Of a stretch of DNA of 64,000 nucleotides, positions 1 through 11,648 are shown in pieces (positions within the stretch are counted from its first letter, which is position 1; each line of letters begins with the position of its first letter). The notes below the pieces were generated by a model. It worked only from the letters and a program-made list of their open reading frames with translations, did not search any database and had not been told where the DNA came from. Source of the DNA: Numida meleagris (taxonomy: Eukaryota; Chordata; Aves; Galliformes; Numididae). The position numbers and the translations under genes are program-made. Location: positions 67,384,450-67,448,449 of the forward strand of contig NC_034409.1 in the NCBI RefSeq assembly GCF_002078875.1, written 5' to 3'.

Positions 1-190
1 GTTTCAGCCGGTTGTTCGCGGTGTCGTTTGTATTCCCTTGGGCGCTGAGAAAGTACCGCGCTATTCGTCTGCCCTGCTTAAACGTCTCCGCGCAGATCGC
101 CCTTCCCACGGGCAATACAGAGAGCTCGTGCTCTTTTTCTCTGTTACATCTTGCAAGCGGTGCCTCTCTCAAGCTTTTAGGAGGCAGTTT
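1..190. promoter_or_regulatory. CpG-dense edge of a probable CpG island
   Basis: About 14 CpG dinucleotides fall in the first 130 bases, including three CGCG runs. CpG then almost disappears after base ~190. In a genome whose intergenic DNA is CpG-poor this looks like the edge of an unmethylated island that continues left of the window. No protein family is recognisable in the open frames here. In vertebrates ETNK1 often lies head-to-head with C2CD5, so this could be the upstream edge of its promoter, but that is inference from gene order, not something the sequence shows. Confidence 0.5.
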
Positions 191-440
191 GAGATCTTAT
201 CTTCAGCCAAAATAACAGCCCAGACTATGCCTAAATACAGCATGTTACCAATAAAATACGATAAAACCCTAATGATTCTATTTTTTTTTAATGAATATTT
301 TTAAATTACCCGTACTATTCCCACAAGCACCTGGACCTGCCATCACATTCCAAGATCTTCATATGTAGGCAGCACTGGAAACTCAAGAAGTTCCTCTATC
401 ATAAAGGAGTTTTATTCAGTCAGCCTAAGAAACATGAACA
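191..440. other. AT-rich intergenic spacer
   Basis: Unique AT-rich sequence between the CpG-dense left edge and the first CR1 copy. I see no gene, splice-like structure or repeat apart from a short T run near 281-290. Confidence 0.6.
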
Positions 441-1150
441 ACAGAATCACGGAATCATAAGGGTTGGAAGGGACCTCTATAGAAGATCATGGAGTCCAAC
501 CCCCTGCTAAAGAAGGTTTCCTACAGAAAGGTGTTCACACAGGTCTTGAATATCTCCAGAGGACACACCACAACCTCTACGGGCACGTGTTCCTGTGCTC
601 CGTCACCCTCACAGTAAAGAATTTCTTCCTTGTGTTTGTATGGAACTTCCCCTGTTGCAGTTTGTGCCCATTGCCCCCTGTCCTGTCACTGCACCCCACC
701 AAAAAGAGCCTGGCCCCCTCCATTTAACTCCCACAATTTAGATATTTATAAGCAATGATGAGATCCCCTCTCAGCCTTCTGTTCTCCAGGCTGAACACCC
801 TCAGGTCTCCCAGCCTTTTCTCAGAAAGGAGATGCTCCAAGCCCTTACTCATCTCTGTGGCCCTCCTGTGGACCTAGAAGATCTCTGTCCTCTTTGAACA
901 GAGGAGCCCAGACCTGGACACAGTACACCAGATGTGGCCACTACAGGGCAGAGGAGGAGAGGGGGAGCATCACCTCCCTTGACCTGCTGGTCACATTTGT
1001 TTGAATGCACCTCAGTATACCATTGGCCTTCCTGGCCACAGGGGCATGCCACTGACTCATGGCTAACCTGTTGTCCACCAGGACACTCAGGTTCTCCTCT
1101 GCAGAGCTCCTTTCCAGCAGGTCAGCCTCTAACCTGTACTGATGCACGCA
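441..1150 (-). mobile_element. CR1 LINE, 3' part, reverse orientation
   Basis: The + strand starts with the reverse complement of a CR1 3' end (ACAGAATCACGGAATCATAA, then GGTTGGAAGGGACCTCT). It continues into the last part of the ORF2 reverse-transcriptase region, which reads on the minus strand around 941-1147 as a decayed fragment with 'RSREVMLP'-type residues. The element is 5'-truncated, as is usual for CR1, and is broken by stops and frameshifts, so it is inactive. It is very similar in layout to the copy at 57271-57690, which suggests the same subfamily. Confidence 0.9.
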
Positions 1151-4100
1151 GTGAATAATGGCCAGTCTGTGAGAGAAATAGCTAGTTCTACAGTTTCAGT
1201 TCTCATTAATGTAATCCACATTCCTCTCCAGAACTGTAGTGCATCAGTAACCTTGCCACCATGTTGTCCACTGCCATCTACTTGGGAATATCCTGTCTTT
1301 TACCAAGAACTACTGTCTTGTCACTGAAGGGTTTTGCATAACCTAAGTAGGGAGGTTACCATCACTTCTATTCCCATTATTGCTGTTGAACACCTCACTT
1401 TATCCTATGGTTCTTCTTCATTTACTCACATGTTTGATGCTCCACTCAAACTGAATTCAACATTTGGAATAGTCTATAAACTAAAAAGAATTCTTTTCTT
1501 CCTTAATTTTTCTCTCACCCGTTGTTATCATTAATCTTAGTATTCTCTTCTACTTGGACTTTGGTTCAGATCTTCCCGTAATGTTTAAAACCTCTAGAGC
1601 CAGGAATCTGTCTTTGTGGGAGTTCAGGAAACAAAATTTCCTTCTGTTTGATTTCAGATGAAAATATGTTTATGGATCGGTGTTATTAGTATAAATGTTA
1701 TTCTGTATTAATAGCCTGTTTTTTCTATCAAGATTTAAGAGGGTGAGATATGGGGGTCTATATTGAATGTCTAGAGTCACTAATGTCATAAAATTTCCAG
1801 ATCTAAATGTTACAGCTTCAGTATATTTCTAGTGATAATATGCTTCTGGCTTGCCTTTATTTAAATCTGTTCCCTATAAGAAGCTATTCCAAGTTCTGTA
1901 ATACTCTTTCCTATGATTTTGCATGTTTTTTTATATACACTGCCTTACCCATTGTTTCCATTAGTTCATGACACTTTTCTTCTTCGAACACTGAAAGTTT
2001 AAACCCTTTTTATTATTATAAAAAAAATTCCTTTAAACGCACTTACAGATTTCATCACTTATACATTATTCAGTCATATAAATTAGCACTAGTACCAGTA
2101 CTAGCATAGTAGCACTATATCACTCTATCTAATCAGATGTGATATAGTTTCCTCTGCTTCTGCTCAGGCAGTTTGGTAGATGATAAACTAATACTTGCTT
2201 ACAGAGTAAGGGCAAAGTGACATTTTTGTAAAAATAAAATGTCGAAAGTTGAATGCTCCATCTTCCGCATGACCTGGTCTAAACAGAGATTCAATCATGC
2301 TAATGCAGAACGTAGTACTTACTCCTGCCAGAAGCCATATTACTTTCAGTTGTTGACTCCAAGAAGCTTTGCTAATTTGCCAAAATCTGACTAAATCTCC
2401 AGAAACTGGCTCTAAATGTATTTTAAACATAAGGGGAGAAACTGGAGCTGTCACGGTGTTTAGATTGTTTGGGAATTAAGGAAGCAGAACCTGAAGTTCA
2501 TGGTATAAAGCTACATCCTTTTTGCTTGTCCTCAAAGTGCGTGGGGTTATTTTTCATTCCTATTTTAAAGCAGTTCAGGATAAGCTAGATCCAGGTAGAC
2601 AGGAAACAGGTAGAGCCCTGTTTCCTTTCCTCCTCTTCATCTTTTTATTTTTTTTCCTGCAAATATTTTCTATGTCCGAATCAAACGTCAGAAAACATTT
2701 TCTGAAGACTGGGTGTCTTACTAAGTTTTCACTGATACTATTTTTTTTCTTTTAGAAAACATGTTTTTACTTTTCTTTATTCCTCCTGATACCTATACCC
2801 TGCAAACTGAAGTTCATTATTAAGGACTCCATTGGGATCCTCAGTCTACAAAGCTTTCAGGTCAACTGCAGGCTTGTTCTTAGAAAGACCCGATATTACA
2901 TGAAGTAAAAACTTGGAAGTTAATTGAATAATGTGTTTTCCCTTAATATCTGCATTTTTTTAGACACATCATATTAAATTAAAGCCATCCTAAGGCTGAC
3001 CTCATACGTATACGCAACATGGAATTGAAAAACCAGGGTGCATTAATTCTCTCCCAAGCTGCTCTCCACCAGTCAGCCACTGGCTACCTACAGCCTGTTT
3101 AAGCTGCTTATCCTCGTTGTTCTTCTGCCATTCTCTTTTTCCGTCTTCTACTAATCAGAAACCAGGTTGTGCCATTTCATTTATTTCTACATTTTTCACC
3201 TTGCATTTAGGTCAGCACTGCATATGTTATGAGCTCTTTAGGAGTTTTTAAGAGAAACAACAGGCTTGGAACCAGTTTTAACTTCCCAGATGTGGTTCTC
3301 CTGGCTGTTTTTCAAACCCAGTAATTCAATAATTGCTTCAGGAGAACTCAGTGCATAAACATGACTATCATTCAAAAATGTACCATTTCTAGCCATAATT
3401 AATTTTAGTTTGCATATGGAAGAGTCTCAAAATACTGTTCTTATACAGTCCTTCTCTTGAAGATGGAAAAATTGAGTCATAAGAAGGTTAAACTTTCCAT
3501 TAGATCAGTCACTCAGTGGGCCTGGAAATAATTTCTGAGTTCCAGTCCAGTTCTTTGATCATATCATTTCTTCAGTGCTTTAAAGAACGTCATCTCTGGT
3601 GGATATCCAGCATGTACTATTTGTGTCAAGATGAAGTGCATCTCTGTATGCACAGTGTTAAAGTGTAATTCAACTCATATTTATTTATTTATTATATTGA
3701 TTTTTAAAGTGCCTGCTGCCCTAGCATCTGTATTGATTTACCAGCATCAACTCTCAACACACAAAGTTGATAGTTCTATCATATGTTTATTGTATTCTGT
3801 AAACAGATTTCATTTTAATCATGGTGAATACTAGCTTGAAATATATCATTTTATAAAAATCTTGACAGCTTATAAATTTCTCTAAGATAGTTACAGCTCA
3901 ATATGTTATTTATATGGTAAAAACTCTTCTCTTGGGCAAGTTGCTTGGCAGAGTAATGAATTATAGCTTTTTCAAGCCTATTTTGAAAGAGTATTTTGAC
4001 AGAGTAAAACTTCAGTGCTTGTTGCAGTTTTATGACTTAATTTTCTAGTAGCCTGCCAGTTAGTGACACACACTACCACATTCCACATGATAACCCAGGT

Positions 4101-4553
4101 CCTGGCTATCTTAACCTTTTTTTTTTTTCCATTATGGGAGTTATGCTGGGCACAATCTAATCTCTATAACAGATGTGAGTACTTGTGAAATTGCTTAGTG
4201 AGTTCCACCTCTTTCAGTTTTTCAGGTTTTCACCTGGAAACTTTAGCAGTTCCTAGTGGAAGTCTGGACATCCGTGTCAATAGGCTTTGTTACTTCCAAG
4301 GCTGCTTCAGATGAATGCACAGACGTCTTCCTTCCATTCTTCCCTGGCTCTGAGCCTGTGACCTGCAGGCTGAATCGCTGTGGATAGTTACCAGTCACAT
4401 ATCCTGCAGGAAACCTGGCCTCAACTAATCAAAACACTGAAATGCATTTAAGTTGCTCCCAGTTATTTGAAGAGACAAAGCCTGCTTAAATCAGTAGGGC
4501 CAAATACATGCTTAAGTTAAATCACAATGAGCAGCTCAGCAAGAGGTTCTGTC
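1151..4553. other. Intergenic unique DNA
   Basis: AT-rich unique sequence with frequent stops in all frames and no recognisable gene. It holds a small inverted repeat at 2089-2104 (CTAGTAC, 2-base spacer, GTACTAG) and short T runs. Open frames here are below 90 codons and show no family resemblance. Confidence 0.6.
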
Positions 4554-4583
4554 ATTTCTCAATGCCTGTGGGCATTGAGAAAT
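4554..4583. repeat. Perfect 13-bp inverted repeat with 4-base loop
   Basis: The left arm 4554-4566 (ATTTCTCAATGCC) is the exact reverse complement of 4571-4583 (GGCATTGAGAAAT), separated by TGTG. Transcribed from either strand it would fold into a tight hairpin. The stem is shorter than a typical microRNA precursor and I see no matching longer flanking stem. Confidence 0.8.
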
Positions 4584-5350
4584 CACAGAACAAACATTAA
4601 ATTCACAGGATATAAAGAGAGAAAACCTTCATACTGTACTTAAAAGTATTGGTATAAATGTATAGGTGAGATAAACCAGCACAAAATCATAATTAAGGCC
4701 AGACTGTGTGTTTATTTTTATTAGAAAATCTGTATTTTAAAATAGGAAGAGTAATTAAAAGTTGACTGATCTAAACCTGAGCTGTACACATGCCCAGTGG
4801 TTTACCATATTGTGATGCTTTTCTCAAGGGCAACAAATAAAGATATTGTATAAGTATCCAAACTGAGTCTATTTGGGCATATTTATGATACTTCACATGC
4901 AAGAGTAAACTCATGTGAAGCAATATAAAAGGAGGAGTTTAATGGCTTTTATATCTTTTAGGAATGTAAGCTTTTCTAACTTTTTATTGCCGAACCAAAC
5001 ATCTTCCTCAAAGAAAAAGTTAGAAAGTTTGGTAGTTTGAAACTTTGCACAAAGGAATTTTCTGTGAACAAAGACAATATCAAATGTGCATTTAAATATC
5101 ATGTTAGCTTACAAAAGAAGCATGGAATACCTTTTTCTTATTTTTCAGGTACTATAAAAATGCCATTGTTTTCTCTCATCTCAAATCAATATAATAGCAA
5201 GAAGAAGATGTGTGGGAGTCAGGTGAAGTAAATTAAAACAATTTCAAAAATGTCTACAAATTTGTCTTGAGAGACCAAGAGTGCAGTTATCAAATATAAA
5301 TGACTGCCAATTCATATACCATCAATAATAAAGAAAGACACGCATACAAT
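4584..5350. other. Intergenic unique DNA
   Basis: AT-rich unique sequence between the 4554-4583 hairpin and the purine tract at 5352. No gene, RNA gene or known repeat recognised. Confidence 0.55.
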
Positions 5351-5351
5351 T

Positions 5352-5412
5352 AAAAAAAAAAAAAAGAATGCAGAGAGAGAAAGAAAAGGAAAGAAAAGGA
5401 AAGAACAGGAAG
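5352..5412. repeat. Poly(A) and purine-rich simple repeat
   Basis: A run of 14 A is followed by GA-rich sequence with a repeated GAAAAGGAAA unit, an almost uninterrupted purine stretch of about 60 bases. It could be a decayed A-rich microsatellite. Confidence 0.75.
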
Positions 5413-6480
5413 TTTTTGTCATTTTTTTGTCATTCTGTGTCAATGAGAGCAGAATTTAATAAACTGGCATTGTTCTGTGTGACCTTCTTGTTGGTAGTTT
5501 CAAGAAGTCAAGGACAGAAGAATCATAGAAATTAAGCAGAAATAGTGCTGCATTGTCACTCTTGTCTAGCGCCTTTGCATCAATTTGGAGGACAAACAGG
5601 ACTCTGGGGCAACACCATTATATCCTTTCTATAAGATTTCTAATGGCTGGCACATCTAGGCACCTCTCTACTACATTAGATTCCAAGATGAATATATATT
5701 TTGTTTTCATTTTATTTTGTGTGTGTGTCTCCTTTTGTGTCATTTCTCTTAAGCCTTACTTCCATCCTAGTTTATGGGGTATTTCCTACAGGATTAAGTT
5801 TTAAGTGATCAGACTTTGTGTCTGTCCTCTCTGCATGAATTTAGGAGGAGCTTTAGAATTTCACTAGGATTTTAAATCCCAAACATAGTTTTAAATCCTA
5901 TAACTTTGGGGTTTACTGAACAGATTATATAAAAAAATAATTTATTTCTCTCTGAAAGAGAGATAACCTTTTATCTAATTTCTTTCTGTCTGTTGAGTGC
6001 CTTTTTTTTTCTCTCTTTACTTACATCTTCTTATTTTTGCCACTTGTCAAGAGGGTAGAAGGGAGAGTTCTCTTCATTTTTGAATGGGGCATTATCCTCA
6101 TTTCTCTGGAGTAAAATCAGATAGTGTAATCTAGTGTAGTATCCCCTCTTCAGACTTTGCTTCTTTTGCCTTTATGTTGATCCCCCCATCAAGTTTCTCT
6201 AGTAGATTGGAAGCATATGATGTATGTTTGAATAGATTATTAATGGACTTGGAAACACTGCATCCAGGGAACAAGTGTCAGCACCCAAGATTAGTCTGTG
6301 GTGCTAAAGTAATTTTCCTTCTCTGGAACTCCTCTTTTTTTCTGTAATCTCTGTATATATTTCTTCATGTTTGTTTTTCACTGTCTCAGCTTTTTTCCCA
6401 GATTCCACTCTCCTTTTGGTCTTCTTCTTTGTAGTGGTTTTCATTTGTTGCACTCCAACATGTTAGGCACTAGCACAGTC
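5413..6480. other. Intergenic unique DNA
   Basis: AT-rich and pyrimidine-rich unique sequence. Open frames such as 5553-5804 are hydrophobic by composition and show no recognisable family. No repeats beyond short T runs. Confidence 0.55.
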
Positions 6481-6489
6481 TGGTTAAAA

Positions 6490-6835
6490 TCAGTTACGCG
6501 CAAGGAGCAGAACTTTGCACGGCCGATGTCAGTGCCCATTGCAGCCACCAGGAAAACTGCCATTTACCTCACTGGGAGCCAAATGAAGCAGAACAGGTAC
6601 TGGTACATCTGTACAGTCACATGTGCTTTGATTAAAGTTCACAGCTCTGCTCTCTCACTGCCCTCACCCCAGCAGTGAGGGTGCAAATTCCACCTCTGTG
6701 GTCTGGTGGGGGGCAGCAGGGGCTGGCAGCTGCCTGGGGGCGATGGGGGCACCCAGGGCCTGCACAGAGGCTGATGGAGGTGAGGCCCTGGCCAAAGGGA
6801 CCGCAAGGGGCCATACATGCACCAAGGAAGGAAAA
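6490..6835. other. Unexplained GC-rich block in AT-rich DNA
   Basis: The composition changes sharply here: 6660-6810 is G-rich on the + strand with several GGGG runs and an imperfect GGGCACCCAGGG-type inverted motif, embedded in AT-rich intergenic DNA. No CR1 signature and no recognised protein. It may be a regulatory island, an old retrocopy or simply a local GC patch. Confidence 0.4.
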
Positions 6836-7249
6836 CATGACTTTCACAGAGGCAGACTCAAATTTCTATTCTGAAACTACAGGCTGTAGGCCACCATCTT
6901 AGCATGCTTTTGGAAGTCCTGCAGATTTCTTGGTTTTATTATCATCTATTACATTTACAGATTGCTTTTACTCCTTAGAGGCCTTGCCAAAGAAGTACTG
7001 TAGACGTAAGAGCACCTCAGAATGGGCTGATATTTAATCACAGGTTGTAAATACCTTTTACAAACTTCCCTATCTGCATCTGCTGCTATTCATGACACAT
7101 CACCGAGTTAGTCAGCTTTGTTTCTTTGTTAAGGAAGAGCTTGGAACATAAAGTTTCAACTTTAGAGACAATAAAGCTACATATTTGCACTGGGAAAAGT
7201 AAAGAATAAAGCTACAAAAGATACACCAAGTGTATACATCCAACTTCTG
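6836..7249. other. Intergenic unique DNA
   Basis: Ordinary AT-rich sequence between two GC-richer blocks. Nothing recognised. Confidence 0.5.
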
Positions 7250-7860
7250 AGGAAGACTGTGCTCTGCTCTGTAGGGCTGCAGAGCTCAACCGCAGCAGCA
7301 GAGAGGGCTGCAGAGGAGGATGGCTCGTCCGGTTCCTGCCAGATCAGACAACCAGCAGCAGGCAGGAGGGTCAGCAGAAAGGAGAAGTGTAACAGAAGTT
7401 GCTACTGGGAGAACATCGCGTCTCACAAGCAGCATTCTGACTTTTATCAAGTCACCTTGAAAGAGAACCGGAAACCTCACTGCCGGATAAACAAACACAT
7501 TCCTAATGATCACCAGCTTTCCTGAATTGTTTCTTTCACGACTTGCCTCAAAGTATTTTAGCTGGCACAAGGGGTTTCTTTACTCTTGAAAATGTGACAA
7601 ATTTTCTGGTTCGTTCCAATCAGCAGAACTTTTAACATGTGAAAAGGAACGAATATTCATTCCGGCCTCACCCCCATCTCTCCAAAGCACCGCTGGAGAG
7701 GAGCAATGCCTCTGGTTCCTCCCCACACGCTGGAATTTTGCATTTCTATGTCAACCGGGCCTCCCAGCCCCAAGCCGCACGGGCTGCGGTTAGCCCGGAG
7801 CACCGCAGATCATCTTTCACAGGCTGGTTGCAACTGCAACCTTCTGCTCCCATTCTGTGA
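7250..7860. other. GC-richer unique block, possible regulatory or noncoding-RNA sequence
   Basis: Two GC-richer patches (7255-7390 and 7660-7830) carry scattered CpGs and do not look like CR1. Overlapping short open frames exist on both strands but none resembles a known protein. The block could be a conserved regulatory element or part of a long noncoding RNA; nothing visible decides between these. Confidence 0.35.
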
Positions 7861-8375
7861 TCCACCTATCTTCTGCATCAATGATACTTGAGATTTACGC
7901 TTTTACTTTGACTTTAAGCTTCTACCTTAGTTGCGTTTTTCTGTTGAGATGATACCATTTTCCCTGGTATTCATTACAATTGGCTTTGGGTATGTCGGGA
8001 GCTTAGTCAGCAGTTAGAGCAGCGAGAGGCCAAGACTTGTTTTTCTTCTTTTTATCCCTTTCATCCAGTGGAAAAAGTTTCCCGCTGCTCTGCCTACTGA
8101 TATTCGATATCCTGTCTCCGACTGCTGTACATCTTTAAGTTTTAAAGAACAGCACGTCAGAGAGCTCTGTTAATTATCACTCATTTTGAGTTGGTTTGTT
8201 TTCTTCCCCCCTGCATTTTGGAGGTGATATTTCTCAGGGAAATAATATTTCTTCATCCAACTCACATTTCTATAATAATAATAAAAACCATTTTTTATGC
8301 TTTGTAAGTGTTTGTTTAATCTGTAGAATTAAAAGAATGCTTGCAATAAGCAAAGCAGCAGTTCAGCAGCTTTTT

Positions 8376-8410
8376 CAGAATGTGTTTTTCAGAATGTGTT
8401 TCAGAATGTG
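8376..8410. repeat. Three-copy short tandem repeat
   Basis: CAGAATGTG recurs at 8376, 8390 and 8402, with 3-5 T between copies: a 12-14 base period that probably arose by slippage. Confidence 0.7.
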
Positions 8411-9198
8411 TAATGCAAAAAGGTAGGGAACTTGAGAGATCTGAGGAGTTTCTCTTGAAGTAGTTTACATTCTAATAGATTTTCCTTGTAGGTATCTTCC
8501 TGCCTATGCTTTATGAGAATCTCTCTGGCAAAAACATCAAATACCTACATTGGAAAGGAAACAGTGGGAAGCCATTACTGTGCAGTTATTGATCATTTAA
8601 TCAAATGCACCACTTTCAGCAATTTTATGATGAGTAAATTGCAAAAGCATTTCTAAAATCTTATTCTACCATGAATGTTAAAGTTCCTGGTTATCTTTAC
8701 AACTGTTTCCCACTGTCTTTTGGAACAAGAAGCTTTAATCTGTAGAAAAACACAAGTATACACAAGCAGAAATACTGAAGGAGTGATTGCAAGGTAGGTT
8801 GGCCAATCCTGCAATTGCATGGATTAACTGCCCAGAATTTAGATACGTATAAAAAAGCCTGCAACGTCATTCATAGATCCTTAGCAGTGGAAAAGCAGAA
8901 CTCATGAGACAGCTGTTCTGTGGTCATCAGTTACAGTTCAGTAAATCATTGTCTTGCTTTACTTCGCTCAATTTAATTGCACAAAATCATTGACTCGAGG
9001 TCAACCTCTATGTGATCCCTAAGTGTTCCCAGAACAGCTCTGCCACAGCCACAGCCTATCTTAAAGCCAGAACAACACATGGACCTGTGAGGAGGAAAGT
9101 AGAATAAACCCAAAGGTCTGAACCTTCAGAACCCTTATAGGCAATCGACTTTAAAACACTTTGATGAATTTGAGGTCACAACTTATTTGTATTTCTGG

Positions 9199-9224
9199 TT
9201 GTTTTGTTTGTTTGTTTGTTTTTT
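9199..9224. repeat. (GTTT)n microsatellite
   Basis: Consecutive GTTT units ending in a T run. Confidence 0.8.
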
Positions 9225-11632
9225 GGTCTTCTTTTCATGTACAAAAACTGTCATGGTATTTAAGGAAATGTTCTTCTAAATCTTGTGTGTACACAAAAGT
9301 TGGTGCCAGAAACCAAACATCTGGCAGAAAATATTTTCTCGTACAATAACATTTCCTTTGCTTACTTTTTTATAAAACAAACCTTAATTGTTTCCAGAAA
9401 TATTATGTGTTTCTGCTCTTCTCTGATGTATTTTAAATTTTCTTTCTTTGAAAAAAAAAAAAAACAAAAACAGAAAGAAAATCTTTGTGGTGTTTTTCAG
9501 CATTCCTTCCTCAGCCTGTTCAAATCTGATTGTAATAATTCACTAGATGTTTTCATAAAAAGAGTGAGGCTTCTTTTACAAAGAAAAGCTCATAAATAAG
9601 AGGTTGTACCTTGCAAAGAAGTTTGGCAAAATCTGAAATTCATAGCAGAAGGATCACACAGCAGAACACAAGAAGAACTAAGCACATTTTTGATGTATTC
9701 ACTGAAAGTTGCAGAAAAAGGTTAGAAAATGAAGTGTAGTAAGCTGTGGTGTGGTTTGATGGTTTTGGTTTTTTTTTTTTGGAGGTGGGGGTGTTGAATA
9801 CTGTATCAGGAAACAACCTTAATTTTAAGAAGAAAAACAAAGAAGTATAAGAAAGCTGCATAGTGGAGAGGCTTAGACTCAAAGTTCTAGAAGCAGCTGA
9901 GACAGCCATGGTAGCAGCTGTGGAGAAGCACTTCTTATGACTTTGACCCAATCTGACAAAACCCTGAAGTTAATTGCAGTTTTACGTGAGCAAAAGACGT
10001 TTCTGTGTAGACACAAAGTGAATAAAATCAGTACAAACAGTTCAAAAACAAGATAAAATGTTTCCGTAGGCTATGTCTGAAAAACTAATCACAACTTTTA
10101 TGTCCCTTATCGGGAAAGCATGGAATTCACTCCAGTAAAACTTAGGCCCAAAGAATTTAGAATAAATAAAATAAAAGCATTCTTAACTGTCATAGGAGTA
10201 TGAAAAACAGTGCTTTGGGCACTTTACCTAAAGGTTGTGGCTGAATAATTTTATGACTGATAATAATATCTGCAGTTACTGCACATGCTAATTTAAGGAT
10301 AATAAAGATAAGAGTAATTAAATCTTATTCTTGCTGGGTATAAACTAAATTGTCAGAAGTCAGGAAGGAATTTTTCTCTTTCAAATCCTAGTATGTAGAG
10401 CACTGTGTATTTTTTAATGGATTATTAGGAATATGTTCACCTTTTTTTTGAAAGTCTCTGGTTCTTGCATAGCATTGGTTGTAGGAGAGTGGATAGCCCA
10501 TATCGTGTGGCATCAGATCAATTTTGGTGTTCTACATACACACAAGCAGACACTCATACTGAGAGAAATGTGTTTATATTAAAAGGTATGTAGAAATATG
10601 TAATGATTATATTAAAGCATTCACGTAGTCCTATATATATAAATGTTTTAGTATGCTTTGATTTTTTTAGCCTGGTGCATTGTAAGAATTATACACTATT
10701 TCTACACTGAGCATTCAGGACACATCCTCCTGCACGTCAGCACAGAGATCTGACAGAAAGAGGGAGTGCTGCCATGGAGCCTTTCTTCTCCCCTAATGAG
10801 CCTTCACGGGCTGCTGAGGAAATCTAGGTCCTTAGAGAGTTCTGCGTATTTTCAGAGATTTTTTTTTTTTCATAGACAAGCACAGCTGTGTATCAACTGA
10901 TGCTGCATGTGTAGAGTGCACACACATAAGCTTTTAGTTCCTCTTGAGCCCTCATCAGAAATACCATGTACAATGCTGATTCCTTAAGTTAAAATCCAAA
11001 ACAAGTATGGATAAGGAATAAAAACATGACAAGGTAAATGGAGACCCCTACCCCCTTGTAAGAGGAGTCTGGAACTCATCTAGTTCCATCCAATACTAGA
11101 ATGTCTGGGTGTGAGTAGAGTCATGGTCTACAAAAGTATTGGGGCAGAAGTCTTTTCCCTTTAGGATACCTATTTAGGCTTAAAGACAATGTTAGTGTGC
11201 ACAAAATAGGTATAAGCTGCTACTGGGGTTCTAGGTAGAAATTTCTGATTATGTACTGATGCTCTGAAACAGCCTTCAAATATGAGTAATGGGGACAAGA
11301 AATGTCTTGAAGTTAAGGCTAAGCTTGACTTTTTATTATTAAGACAAAGTATCTGATCTATTTTTCCTCTCCTGAATCAAAGCAAGAAGAATGTTTCATA
11401 GCGGTTGCTTTTTAAAGCTTCACCACATTCTATACATGTACTTAACTGGAACTTCTTCAACCAGAAGGAAAAAAAAACCAACAAAATAAAGAATTATCCT
11501 ACAAGTTAACTAGCTACATATCATCTTCTGAAAATAACCAAAGAAATCCTCATACCCAGACACAGTTGAATCACAAGAAGCTTGATACCTGTTGTCCTAG
11601 ATACTTAGATCACAAACAATGGTGATCTTTTT

Positions 11633-11648
11633 TGTGTGTGTGTGTGTT
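11633..11648. repeat. (TG)n microsatellite
   Basis: Eight uninterrupted TG units. Confidence 0.85.

Noticed and set aside
1..440. Search for ETNK1 coding sequence at the left edge
   Set aside because: No ethanolamine-kinase-like residues in any frame; only the CpG density hints at a neighbouring promoter.
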